NCBI RefSeq assembly: GCF_002160525.1
Contig: NZ_NFKT01000036.1
Span: 1 to 47,028 of the forward strand
Source: Lachnoclostridium sp. An169
Lineage (GTDB): Bacteria > Bacillota > Clostridia > Lachnospirales > Lachnospiraceae
Direction: 5' to 3'
Length of the DNA stretch: 47,028 bases
The notes beneath the pieces are model-generated. The model saw only the letters and a list, made by a program, of their open reading frames with translations, was not told where the DNA came from and did not search any database. Shown in pieces: positions 1-8,566 of the stretch (its first letter is position 1; every line of letters starts with the position of its first letter). Position numbers and translations under genes: made by a program.

Positions 1-40
1 GTCGTTAGCCATCTTTTTCTCTTTTTTATAGGATAAATTT

Positions 41-80
41 CAGGGGAAGGCGTGACTCGCATGAGTCACGCCTTCCCCTG
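41..80 (-). terminator. Perfect 18-bp hairpin after the truncated recombinase
   Basis: Two 18-base arms (41-58 and 63-80) are exact reverse complements around a GCAT loop. The hairpin begins two bases after the recombinase stop codon on the minus strand. It is followed on that strand by an A/T-rich stretch without a clean T run, so termination is likely but not certain. Confidence 0.6.
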
Positions 81-81
81 T

Positions 82-1650
82 TTAAAACTGTCTATTTCCC
101 GACAGCCCCCTGCTTTTTCTTTCTCGTTCAATGGTCTGCTTGTCCTCGTCCTGCTTCAGTTCCCCGACGAAGTTCCAAATAATCTGGATTTTCTGCCGCC
201 GGTGGCCGCTGGACTTGTCCGGCGCATGGACGATAATCTTCTTTACAAACTCGTTGACAATCGTAGGCGTGAGTTCGGTAATCCCTACATACTTCCGAAT
301 AACCGCCGCAAAACTGTCAAAATCCGCTTTGTCCTGCTCGTAGGTGCTTACCATTTCCCGGTCTGCCTTGACCTTTTCCGTCAGTTCTTTCTGCTCCGCT
401 TCATACTCGGCAGATAACTTCAAAAACCGTTCGTGAGAGATTGTGCCGGATATATCGTCCTCATAGATACGCTTGAAAATCCGGTCGAGTTCCGCTATCC
501 GTTTCTCGGCTTGGGCGATTTCCCGTTTACGCTTTTTTGCCGCCCTTTCCGCTTCCTCAAACCGCTGCTCATACACCGCTTTTTGAAAACGCATAATATC
601 CTCAAAAAACATGGCGGTTACATCGAATATCCGGCGCAGCACAAACCGTTTCAGCGTTTCCTCGCGGATAAAGTGCATGGTACAATCTCCCGTATTGCTT
701 TTGTACCTCGCGCAGCGGTAACAATCCTGCTCCGGGGTCATGTTCTTGCCCGTAGCAAAATGCAGTTTGCTTCCACAATCGGCACAGTAGAGTAAGCCGG
801 AGAACAACCCTTGCCGTTCCGCTTGTTTGGCGGGGCGGCGTTTGTTTGCCCGAAGTTCCTGCACACGCTCAAATATATTGCGGTCAACAATAGCGGGTTG
901 TGTGTCGGGGAAAATGCGGCAATTCTCCGGGGCGTTTTGCAGACGCTTTTTCAGTTTGTGGGATTTGGAGTAGGTTTTGAAGTTCACCGTACACCCCGTA
1001 TATTCGGGGCGTTCCAAAATCCCCCGTATGGTTTCCATAGACCAGCGATAAGGATTGTCCGGCATGGGCTTCCCGTCCCGTTTTGCGTAGTACGCTTTGA
1101 CGGTCAAAACCTTGCCGGTGGTCAATATCTTTGCTATCTGCATCGGCCCTTTCCCAGCAACGCACAAGTCAAAAATCCGCTTGACGATCTCGGCGGCTTC
1201 CTCGTCCACAATCCACTTTTTCTTGTCATTGGGGTCTTTTGCATACCCATAGGGCGGGTTGCTGCAAAGATGTTCCCCGGCGTTGCCCTTTGCCCGCATA
1301 ACCGCGCGGATTTTCTTGCTGGTATCGCGTGCGTAGAAATCGTTGAACAGATTGCGGAATGGGGTAAAATCGTTGTCGCCCTTGTCGCTGTCCACACCGT
1401 CGTTGATGGCGATATACCGTATATCGCGCTCGGCAAAGAAACTCTCGGTGTAATAGCCGACTTTCAGATAGTCCCGCCCCATGCGGGACATATCCTTGAC
1501 GATAACCGTTTTGACCTTTCCCGCTTCCGCAAGCCTTATCATCTCATTCCAACCGGGTCTATCGAAAGTTACGCCGGAAACGCCGTCGTCGATGAAAAAG
1601 GTTGGGTTGGGAAAACCGTTCTCCTCTACATATTTGAGCAAGATTTTCTT
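82..1650 (-). pseudogene. Large serine recombinase, 5'-truncated
   Basis: This encodes a large serine recombinase of the Tn4451/TndX-like class that normally excises or integrates conjugative and mobilizable elements. Visible in order are the distal part of the resolvase catalytic domain (motif VKDMSRMGRDYL), the recombinase domain, a zinc ribbon (CADCG followed by CYRC), a lysine/glutamate-rich coiled coil and a C-terminal DUF4368-like segment. The reading frame enters from a stop codon at about 1666-1668 and shows QKKIL just before the first possible start (TTG at 1641). In intact relatives this follows the N-terminal YxRxS segment and a SNSIxNQ stretch. The first ~25-30 residues, including the catalytic serine, are therefore missing, and the protein should be catalytically dead. 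The homologous recombinase at 13502-15559 keeps that segment. Confidence 0.85.
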
Positions 1651-1694
1651 TTGAGACGGGATTTGTCAAGGGTATTTTCTGCGCAGAAAACGGA

Positions 1695-1731
1695 ACAGGG
1701 ATACGACTATGCTGCATAGTCGTATCCCTGT
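1695..1731 (-). terminator. 17-bp hairpin after the patatin gene
   Basis: Arms 1695-1711 and 1715-1731 are exact reverse complements with a three-base CTG loop. The hairpin lies directly after the patatin stop codon on the minus strand. A second perfect palindrome (TTTTCTGCGCAGAAAA, 1675-1690) sits between it and the truncated recombinase. Confidence 0.65.
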
Positions 1732-1733
1732 GT

Positions 1734-2582
1734 TCATTTTTCGCCGCATAGATATTTCTGAACGGCGGTAAGGCTTGCGAGTCCGTCTTTCACGCCAAGG
1801 TCGTAAACGGACTGGAGTATATCGGAATTTTTCTCCATCCGCCCAATTTGTATGGGACTTGAGGGACGGATGACAAGGGCTTTCCCCGCGGCTTCCAATT
1901 CCTTGAGTTCTTCGATTGTGTGATGATACAGCGCATGGCGATGCAGCAGCTTTTCAGCCATCGGGCTCTTTCCAAACCACAGTCGAATCAGAGCAGGCGA
2001 CATGGGCTTTTTGCGGTATTCCATATCCCGCGTGAGAATGACAATCCGTTTTTCGCAGCCGAGGCTTTCGGCAAAGCGGAATGGAATGCTGTCGGAAATG
2101 CCGCCGTCAAGATAGGGCTTTCCGTCAATTATCACCGGTCTTGACACAAACGGCATGGAACCGGATGCCCGAAGTGCATCCATCTGGGCAAAGACGCTGT
2201 CGATTTTGATGTACTCTGGCATTCCGGTTTCCACATTCGTCACAACTGCGTAAAACGGAATCCCGGATTTTTTGTATGCCGCATCGTCAAAGGGGTCAAG
2301 CCTGCGGGGGACATCCTCATAGGCGTATTTTGTGCTGACGATGTTTCCCTCCCGCAGAAGCGGACGGAGACCCATATAATTCTTATCCGAATTGAACCGC
2401 TTATTATAGCGAATCACACGCCCCTTTTGCCCGGACAGGAAATTCACGCCAAACAACGCTCCGGCAGATACGCCCACAACACAGTCTGCCCTGATTCCGT
2501 GCTCCAGAAAAACATCCAGCACGCCGGCGGTATACATCCCCCGCATGGCGCCGCCTTCCAAAACCAAACCGACACGCATCAT
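1734..2582 (-). CDS. Patatin-like phospholipase family protein
   Basis: Intracellular serine lipase/acyl hydrolase of the patatin family (RssA-like), 282 residues. The glycine-rich oxyanion loop GGAMRG is at residues 10-15, the nucleophile elbow GVSAG at 37-41 (Ser39) and the DGG motif supplying the dyad aspartate at 159-161. No signal peptide is visible. The start codon overlaps the stop of the upstream serine hydrolase gene in an ATGA arrangement, so the two are translationally coupled and belong to the TetR operon. Substrate is unknown. In this context it could hydrolyse acyl esters of imported compounds or act on membrane lipid, and the sequence does not decide. Confidence 0.88.
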   Translation of the reverse strand: MMRVGLVLEGGAMRGMYTAGVLDVFLEHGIRADCVVGVSAGALFGVNFLSGQKGRVIRYNKRFNSDKNYMGLRPLLREGNIVSTKYAYEDVPRRLDPFDDAAYKKSGIPFYAVVTNVETGMPEYIKIDSVFAQMDALRASGSMPFVSRPVIIDGKPYLDGGISDSIPFRFAESLGCEKRIVILTRDMEYRKKPMSPALIRLWFGKSPMAEKLLHRHALYHHTIEELKELEAAGKALVIRPSSPIQIGRMEKNSDILQSVYDLGVKDGLASLTAVQKYLCGEK

Positions 2583-3781
2583 GACCGGTCACCTGCAAAC
2601 CGGGCAAAAACCAGCTCCTCAATTTTTGCGCTGATGTAGGAGCCAGAGCCGCCAAGATCGGTGCGGTTTGTGACCCAGACGCAGGAGAGCTTATCGGCGG
2701 GGCTGATAAAAAAGTGGGTGCCAAATGCACCGCTCCAGCCGTATGTTCCGGCAGTGACAGGCAGTTTGCCCTTTTCGGGGTCCTGGCGAATTTTCACGCC
2801 CAGTCCCCACACCTGTCCGGGATCGGGCTCCAGGTGCATGGCAGGCGCTTCCGTGTGCATCCGTTCCACGGTTTCCGGTTTCAGAATGACTTTGCCCCTG
2901 TATGTGCCGCCGTTTGCCAGCATCTGGACGAAGCGGTCGTAATCCGTAAGGGTGGAAAACAGGCCACCGCATCCGGCAATATAGCCGGGACCTCGGTGGA
3001 GCATCCCGTCCATATCCTCCTTTGTTCCGGTAACATCCACCAGTTTTCCCTTTTTGCGCTTGTAGGCGTGGACAAGGCGGGCTTTCTGGGCTTCTGTCGG
3101 CCAGAATGAGGAATCCGTCATCCCCAGCGGTTCAAAAATTTCCCGCTGAAAATACTCTGCTGCATCCATGCCGGAAACCACCTCAATAACCCGGGTCAGC
3201 ATATCAAAACCAGCCAGCGGGGAGTATCCCGTGCCTGTCCCCGGCTGAAAATCCAGCACATACCGGCTGAAAACATCTGCCTGCTGGGAGAGGCTCTCTC
3301 TGACCGACTTGTCTTTCATCATGGCAATCAGGCCCACTATGCCCTGTGCAAGGCCGGAGGAATGGCTCAGCAGATCTCTTATGGTGATTTCTCGGTCAGC
3401 AGGGACTGTTTTCACCCGGTCCATTCGGAAAAAAAGCAGCTTTTGCAGCAGTGAAAGCATATTCATTCCCGGCTTGAACTCATATCGCTTATCGGCGCAA
3501 ACCTGCATATCTTTGAATTGCGGAAGGAATTTGGACAACGGGTCATCCAGGGTAATCAGCCCCCGATCCATCAATTTCAGAATACCCACCGCTGTTACAG
3601 GCTTGGTCATGGACATCATGCGGTAGATGGAGTCGTATTCGACAGGTGCACCTGCCGCCACATCGGCATAGCCCCACTTGTTTTGATAGACAACCTCTCC
3701 CGCCTTGCGCACCAGCAATGCTCCGCCGGAGATTTCATTGTTTTTGACATACCCGCTGATTGTTTGATCAATCTGATCCAT
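2579..3781 (-). CDS. Class C beta-lactamase-fold serine hydrolase (EstB-like esterase)
   Basis: A 400-residue serine hydrolase of the beta-lactamase/penicillin-binding-protein family (Pfam Beta-lactamase). The SxxK motif is SMTK at residues 57-60, the second-motif tyrosine is probably in GYSPLAG, and a WSGAFGTHF segment occupies the place of the third motif. No signal peptide is seen, so a cytoplasmic esterase is more likely than a periplasmic-type beta-lactamase. I chose the ATG at 3781 because AAGGAG lies 11 bases upstream; longer in-frame starts would run inside the TetR gene. It starts 5 bases after the TetR stop codon and overlaps patatin by 4 bases, forming a TetR-hydrolase-lipase operon. 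The physiological ester substrate is unknown. Confidence 0.85.
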   Translation of the reverse strand: MDQIDQTISGYVKNNEISGGALLVRKAGEVVYQNKWGYADVAAGAPVEYDSIYRMMSMTKPVTAVGILKLMDRGLITLDDPLSKFLPQFKDMQVCADKRYEFKPGMNMLSLLQKLLFFRMDRVKTVPADREITIRDLLSHSSGLAQGIVGLIAMMKDKSVRESLSQQADVFSRYVLDFQPGTGTGYSPLAGFDMLTRVIEVVSGMDAAEYFQREIFEPLGMTDSSFWPTEAQKARLVHAYKRKKGKLVDVTGTKEDMDGMLHRGPGYIAGCGGLFSTLTDYDRFVQMLANGGTYRGKVILKPETVERMHTEAPAMHLEPDPGQVWGLGVKIRQDPEKGKLPVTAGTYGWSGAFGTHFFISPADKLSCVWVTNRTDLGGSGSYISAKIEELVFARFAGDRS

Positions 3782-3786
3782 ATCTA

Positions 3787-4332
3787 CTACAACTCCTTTT
3801 TGGTTAAAGCTTCCTGCCTGGGCATCAAATTGATAATTTTTCGGATGCTGAAATTCTCCGGCAGGCTGCCCATTCCCCGCTTGATCCATTCATCCACCAT
3901 GCCGTACAGCGCACCCGCCAGCGCTGCTCGGGCATAAGACTCTTCCTCATCGACCTCAAATGTGGTGCGGCAGCAGGCAAAAATGTGATCTTTAATGAGG
4001 TGAGACGCATTGTTTTCATACAGTAGGCGAACCAGATGTCCGTTTGCGCGGTACTGCTCCAGAAGCTCCGGCCAGAAGTCCGTATAAAAGCTTTCAACCT
4101 CTTTCTGGCTGAAGTCCCGCCACCATTCGTCAGTGCATTTTTTCAGGTGCTGGACAAGAATATCGTCCATGGAATCAAAATTCCTGTAAAACGACACGCG
4201 CCCCACACCGGCGCGGGTACACAGCTCGGACACATTGATTTTGCTCAACGGCTTTTTCTCCATGAGCTGCAGCAGCGCCTGGGTCAGGCTTTCCATCACC
4301 ATATCATGAGCTTCGTTTTTTCGTTCCGTCAT
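3787..4332 (-). CDS. TetR/AcrR family transcriptional regulator
   Basis: A 181-residue repressor-type protein. The N-terminal helix-turn-helix is recognisable (INVSELCTRAGVGRVSFYRNF, residues ~32-52), followed by a helical ligand-binding domain typical of TetR proteins. It is first in a leftward operon with two hydrolases and is divergent from the esterase/tannase/symporter/rhamnosidase operon, a layout in which such proteins usually control both directions. The 160-base divergent region contains a perfect 13-base palindrome at 4403-4415 and a repeated half-site near this gene's start. The inducer is unknown; an aromatic or glycoside aglycone would suit the neighbours. Confidence 0.88.
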   Translation of the reverse strand: MTERKNEAHDMVMESLTQALLQLMEKKPLSKINVSELCTRAGVGRVSFYRNFDSMDDILVQHLKKCTDEWWRDFSQKEVESFYTDFWPELLEQYRANGHLVRLLYENNASHLIKDHIFACCRTTFEVDEEESYARAALAGALYGMVDEWIKRGMGSLPENFSIRKIINLMPRQEALTKKEL

Positions 4333-4402
4333 CTGTTACACTCCCTGCAGCTTTGTTTCACTTGCTGAAAAAAGCCGCTTTTTTTCTTGCATTTTTTCCG
4401 TA

Positions 4403-4415
4403 AAGTGTTACACTT
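4403..4415. promoter_or_regulatory. Candidate TetR operator
   Basis: AAGTGTTACACTT is a perfect palindrome around a central T in the divergent region. The nine-base core TGTTACACT recurs at 4334-4342, at the start of the TetR gene. Two such sites between divergent operons fit autoregulation plus control of the catabolic operon. This is inferred from position and symmetry only. Confidence 0.5.
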
Positions 4416-4494
4416 GTTTCATAGCAATTGTACACAGGCGTTCCCGATTTGTCAAGGCGAATTTCGGCATTTTCACAGGCAGGAGGTCGGAAGC

Positions 4495-5460
4495 ATGGGA
4501 TTCACAGAAAACACCCGGCTCAGGGAGATTTACAATGCAGAGCACCTGAAGCCGATCCGGGACAGTCTGATTTCCGGGGGGAAATTCTTTGCGGAAAACA
4601 GCTGCCTGACGCTGGCACAGGTTCAGCAGCGGAATCCCACATGGTATGTGGGGGATATGCTCTACGGCCTGCGGCGGCTGGAAGAGCCATACAAGGTCTG
4701 CTCCGTATATGGCGGTGAAGAAGACCCCCGCATGGCCGCCGTGAAGCTGACCTGGCTGCCCGCACGGGAGAAAAAACACGAGACCTTTTTCATTCTGCTG
4801 GCAGGCGGTGCTTACGGAGCGGTGTGCACCATGGTGGAGTCGCTCCCGGTGGCGGCAAGGCTCAATGAGCTTGGGTATTCCTGCTTCTGCCTGAACTACC
4901 GCACCGCGGTGCAGGAGAGTTTTGTTCACGGCTTAATGCCGCAGCCTTTGGAGGACCTGGCGGCGGCATGGCGGTATATCCGCGGCCATGCCGATGAATT
5001 TGGCGTTGACCCGCAGGACTACGCAGTGTCCGGCTTTTCCGCAGGGGGCCATACCGCAGCCCTCTGGGGGACGGAAAACCTGGGTGCAAGAAAATACGGG
5101 CTGCCCCAGCCGAAATGTCTGATTCTGGGCTATCCGCTGATTACCATGGAAAACGTGCCGGAGGGCCCTGTAAAAAAATATATGTGCACCGGAATGTTTG
5201 GCGCAGGCTTTACGCAGAAGGATATCCGGAGATATGATGCCAGCCGCCATATTGACGCAGGTTATCCGCCCGTATTTCTGGTTCGTGCATTGGATGACCC
5301 CACGGTTTCAAAAAAGGACGGAGACGGCATGAAAATGGCACTGGGCGAAAAATGCCGCATTTTTGAGGCAACAACCGGCGGACATGGATTCGGCCTGGGC
5401 AGCGCCACACCACTATGCGGCTGGGTGGAAGCCGCAGCACACTGGATGGAGGAATTGTGA
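4495..5460 (+). CDS. Alpha/beta-hydrolase esterase (Aes/BD-FAE-like)
   Basis: A 321-residue cytoplasmic alpha/beta-fold carboxylesterase. The oxyanion segment GGAYG precedes the nucleophile elbow GFSAG (Ser182), with an acidic pair DD at 267-268 and GGHG (His297) completing the triad. The architecture resembles acetyl-xylan/feruloyl-type esterases and the hormone-sensitive-lipase group. The ATG at 4495 is preceded by AGGAGG at 4481-4486; an upstream in-frame ATG at 4387 has no such site and lies in the promoter region. It is the first gene of the rightward catabolic operon and overlaps the tannase-like gene by one base. Removal of acetyl or aromatic acyl groups from an imported glycoside is the inferred role. 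Confidence 0.82.
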   Translation: MGFTENTRLREIYNAEHLKPIRDSLISGGKFFAENSCLTLAQVQQRNPTWYVGDMLYGLRRLEEPYKVCSVYGGEEDPRMAAVKLTWLPAREKKHETFFILLAGGAYGAVCTMVESLPVAARLNELGYSCFCLNYRTAVQESFVHGLMPQPLEDLAAAWRYIRGHADEFGVDPQDYAVSGFSAGGHTAALWGTENLGARKYGLPQPKCLILGYPLITMENVPEGPVKKYMCTGMFGAGFTQKDIRRYDASRHIDAGYPPVFLVRALDDPTVSKKDGDGMKMALGEKCRIFEATTGGHGFGLGSATPLCGWVEAAAHWMEEL

Positions 5461-7016
5461 TGCTGGAAAAAGACAATGTTCATTTTTTTGATACCTCCGG
5501 GCTATCGGAAACCCCGGGTATCCGCGGGCGCTGCAATGCGGACTATCTGACCAAAGCGCTGAAGGCCCGATTTCCCGGCGAAGAGTTCACAGTCACCCGG
5601 GCGGAGATCAACGACACAGGTAAATACAAAAGCAATGTTAATATTCTGGTAAAGCTTCTGTGGGCAAAAACCGACTTGGAGGGCCTGCCGCCCTTCTGTC
5701 ATGTAGTTATCAATCACAAAACCGGGACGGCAGAGGAAAACATCATCATCTGGAGCCCCCTTGCCTGGAATGACCGGTTTGCCGGGACGGCGGGTGGCGG
5801 CAGCAGCACCGGCAGCTACAGCCACATTACCGTGCCCAATAATGTGAGCCGGGGCTGGACGATACCCTATGCCCTCATCAACGGCTTCACTGCTGCCATC
5901 ACAGATGCGGGCAACGAACAGTACGGCAATACCTGGGGGCAAAATCAGCAAACCGGTGAAATCTATTGGGACAGAATTGAGAACTGGCGTGCCAGAAGCA
6001 CCCACGATATGACGGTGTTCGGCAAAGCTGTGGCGGAAATTCTCCACGACCGACCGGTTCGGTATGCCTATATGAACGGCGGAAGCGGCGGCGGGCGGCA
6101 GAGCATGGCGGAAGCGCAGGAGTTCCCGGAGGACTATGACGGAATTTGGGCCTGCTGCCCAGCCATTAACTGGGCAAAATTCATCATCTGCGGCTTCTGG
6201 CCACAGGCGGTGATGCGTTCCTACGGGTGTCCGCTGCACCCCAAAAAGCTGGAGTACTTTGCCGATGCCCTGCAAGCTTCCGTAGGCGGCCCGGACGCCT
6301 ATTATCGTCTGGAGCAGCATCCGGTGAAATTTGACCCCGTTGTGCTGGTTGGGCAGAAAACCAAAGCGGGGGTGATTACCCAGACCGATGCCGAAATCAT
6401 GCAGAAAATCTGGGAGGGTCCACGGCGGAAAGACGGCACGCCCTATTGGTTCGGTTTTCAGCCGGGGCAGAAAAACTGGAACAAAATCATCCCCATCGGC
6501 TGGTTTTACTATCCTCTGTTCAAAAAATGGCCCAAGCCTTTCCCTCTTGCAGATATCTGGGCCCGGTGGGTCACGGGTGACCCGAAGCAGAACTTTGACA
6601 AAATTACCATGGAAGAGCTGGAGCCGCTTTTTGACGCCAGCAGCGAAAAATTTCCCACCTGCAACATTGATAATGCAGATCTGCGGCCCTTTGCTGCCCA
6701 CGGCGGCAAACTGATGATCGACCACGGCTGGGACGACCCCTTGATCCCCACCATGGGAACCATCGACTATTATCAACGGATGGTTCAGATTGTCGGGGGC
6801 CGTGAACAGGCGGACAAATTCTGCCGCCTGTATATCACCCCCGGCGATAATCACGGCAACTGTGTCGGCAACGGCCCGGGTATCACCCAGACCGACGGCA
6901 TAAAGGCGCTTATAAACTGGGTGGAAAATGGCATTGCACCACAGGAGATCCGTGTAGTACAGGTTGACAAAAAGACCGGCAAAACTATCTGCGAGAGAAC
7001 ACAGAAACCATATTAA
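5460..7016 (+). CDS. Tannase/feruloyl esterase family protein
   Basis: A 518-residue member of the tannase/feruloyl esterase family (Pfam PF07519), which cleaves galloyl, feruloyl or related aromatic esters. The nucleophile motif NGGSGGGRQ carries Ser209, the acid is in GWDDPLIP (Asp425 or 426) and the histidine in GDNHGNC (His465). Unlike fungal and many Gram-negative members there is no signal peptide, so it acts in the cytoplasm after uptake. Translation starts at the ATG at 5460, overlapping the preceding stop codon by one base with GGAGG just upstream. Pairing with a second esterase, a symporter and a rhamnosidase suggests an acylated plant glycoside as substrate. The exact acyl group is not visible. 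Confidence 0.85.
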   Translation: MLEKDNVHFFDTSGLSETPGIRGRCNADYLTKALKARFPGEEFTVTRAEINDTGKYKSNVNILVKLLWAKTDLEGLPPFCHVVINHKTGTAEENIIIWSPLAWNDRFAGTAGGGSSTGSYSHITVPNNVSRGWTIPYALINGFTAAITDAGNEQYGNTWGQNQQTGEIYWDRIENWRARSTHDMTVFGKAVAEILHDRPVRYAYMNGGSGGGRQSMAEAQEFPEDYDGIWACCPAINWAKFIICGFWPQAVMRSYGCPLHPKKLEYFADALQASVGGPDAYYRLEQHPVKFDPVVLVGQKTKAGVITQTDAEIMQKIWEGPRRKDGTPYWFGFQPGQKNWNKIIPIGWFYYPLFKKWPKPFPLADIWARWVTGDPKQNFDKITMEELEPLFDASSEKFPTCNIDNADLRPFAAHGGKLMIDHGWDDPLIPTMGTIDYYQRMVQIVGGREQADKFCRLYITPGDNHGNCVGNGPGITQTDGIKALINWVENGIAPQEIRVVQVDKKTGKTICERTQKPY

Positions 7017-7034
7017 AAACCGGAGGGAAACATC

Positions 7035-8507
7035 ATGGCAAAAAATCAGAAGCCCCAGCCCGAAGGCTGGCGAACCACAAGGACAGAGCGTATCAACTAC
7101 TATATTGGCGACATCGGCCGCAGCCTGGAAGGGTACATAGTTACGGCGATGATGACACTGTTCCTGCTGTTTCAGGGAATTGACCTGATTAAGGTTTCTG
7201 CTGCGATTCTGGCAGTAAAGATCATTGATGCCTTTGACGATATTATTTTTGGATTTTTCATCGACAAGCTGGATATCAAGAAAAGCAAACTTCTGGGAAA
7301 GCTGGCAGGAAAGGGCAAATATCTGCCCTGGTATCGGGCGACCTTCTTTCTGTTCCCGATTTTTACCGTTATCTTCTTCCTGATGCCCCAGAATGCGCCG
7401 GAAGCAGTAAAGCTGATCTGGTTCACTGTCACCTACCTGCTGTATGATTTCACCTACACGCTGGTGGAGGTGCCCATGAACTCCATGATTGTTTCACTGA
7501 CCGATAATATGGAAGAAAGAGATACCATCCTCAAGAACAAGGGCATTCTTGCCGGCATATTTACCATGCTGGCAGGTGTTATCTGGACGGTGCTCATCAG
7601 CGAGCATGTCGGCCTGCCTATTCAGGCAGTGGCATTGGTTTCCTCGGTGCTGTTCTTCTTTATGATGCTTCCCCTTGCAACCAAGGTCAAAGAACACAAC
7701 GCCGAACTGAAGAATACGGAGGAAGCACAGTCCGCAGAGCACTATTCCTTTAAGGATATGCTTGGTTGTATCAAGACAAACAAGTATATGTTTATTATTT
7801 TGGTCAGTGTTCTGCTGTATACCGGCCTGCAAACCGGCGGTTCTCTTGGTACCTACGCATCCTTTTACCTTTACGGAAATTCTCTTATTCTGATTATACC
7901 GATTGCCATTGCATTTATTCCGCAGACCATCGCTCAGTTGAATACAGACCGGCTGTGCCGTAAATTCGGCAAGAAAAAAGTCTTCCTGGTATGCGGCTTG
8001 CTGGGGGCAGGAATCTATTCCTTAATCTACTTCAGCGGCTATCATAATTTTGCGCTGATCACCGTGCTTCTGGTGCTTCAGGCTATGCCAGGCAATATTT
8101 CCCAGATTGCAAAGACATTTTTCACTCCGGACACCATAGAGTACACCCGCTACAAAACCGGCAAGGATTGCTCCGGCATCTTCTTCTCGCTGAACGCCTT
8201 TGTCAATAAGCTCAGCAGCAGCATCTCGGCTTCTTTGGGCCTGTTCCTGCTGGGTCTTTCCGAGTGGGTGCCTGTAAAAGCGGAAAGCTTTGAGGAACTG
8301 GCCGCACTCAATATAACCCAGACGCAGGGCGCGCTGGATTCTCTGTGGATCATTTATATGCTGATTCCGGCAATCGGTACAATCCTCAGCGTTCTGGTCA
8401 TGGTTTTCTATAAACTGAAGGACAAGGATGTTGCCCTAATGGCAAAATGCAATGCGGGCGAAATTACCCGTGAGGAATGCGAGGCACAGCTTTCCAGAAA
8501 ATATTAA
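7035..8507 (+). CDS. GPH-type (glycoside-pentoside-hexuronide):cation symporter, MFS
   Basis: A 490-residue integral membrane transporter with about 12 hydrophobic segments. The N-terminal region places acidic residues in a helix (IIDAFDDIIFGFFID) as in MelB-like GPH symporters, which import glycosides with Na+ or H+. A GGAGG ribosome binding site precedes the ATG, and the gene follows the tannase-like gene by 18 bases. It is the only transporter in the cluster and is the probable entry route for a small glycoside, consistent with the intracellular esterases and rhamnosidase. A weak hairpin after the gene may lower expression of the downstream glycosidase. Confidence 0.85.
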   Translation: MAKNQKPQPEGWRTTRTERINYYIGDIGRSLEGYIVTAMMTLFLLFQGIDLIKVSAAILAVKIIDAFDDIIFGFFIDKLDIKKSKLLGKLAGKGKYLPWYRATFFLFPIFTVIFFLMPQNAPEAVKLIWFTVTYLLYDFTYTLVEVPMNSMIVSLTDNMEERDTILKNKGILAGIFTMLAGVIWTVLISEHVGLPIQAVALVSSVLFFFMMLPLATKVKEHNAELKNTEEAQSAEHYSFKDMLGCIKTNKYMFIILVSVLLYTGLQTGGSLGTYASFYLYGNSLILIIPIAIAFIPQTIAQLNTDRLCRKFGKKKVFLVCGLLGAGIYSLIYFSGYHNFALITVLLVLQAMPGNISQIAKTFFTPDTIEYTRYKTGKDCSGIFFSLNAFVNKLSSSISASLGLFLLGLSEWVPVKAESFEELAALNITQTQGALDSLWIIYMLIPAIGTILSVLVMVFYKLKDKDVALMAKCNAGEITREECEAQLSRKY

Positions 8508-8516
8508 ATGCACTGC

Positions 8517-8549
8517 AAACGCGCCTGTGGGCTTTCACGGGCGCGTTTT
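8517..8549 (+). terminator. Intra-operon hairpin, possible partial terminator
   Basis: Thirteen-base arms (8517-8529 and 8536-8548) pair with one G-U wobble around a GGCTTT loop, ending in TTTT. It lies between the symporter and rhamnosidase genes. The short T run suggests attenuation or mRNA end protection more than complete termination. Confidence 0.5.
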
Positions 8550-8566
8550 GAAAAGGCGGAGAAACT

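Noticed and set aside
1..12. Possible start of another minus-strand gene (ATG GCT AAC GAC)
   Set aside because: Only four codons lie in the window and the ribosome binding site is weak.
811..1719. Long plus-strand frame opposite the recombinase (302 codons)
   Set aside because: It is antisense to a clear serine recombinase, has no ribosome binding site and no recognisable domains.
5502..6854. 450-codon minus-strand frame
   Set aside because: It mirrors the tannase-like gene, which carries an intact catalytic triad; the reverse frame has no family features.
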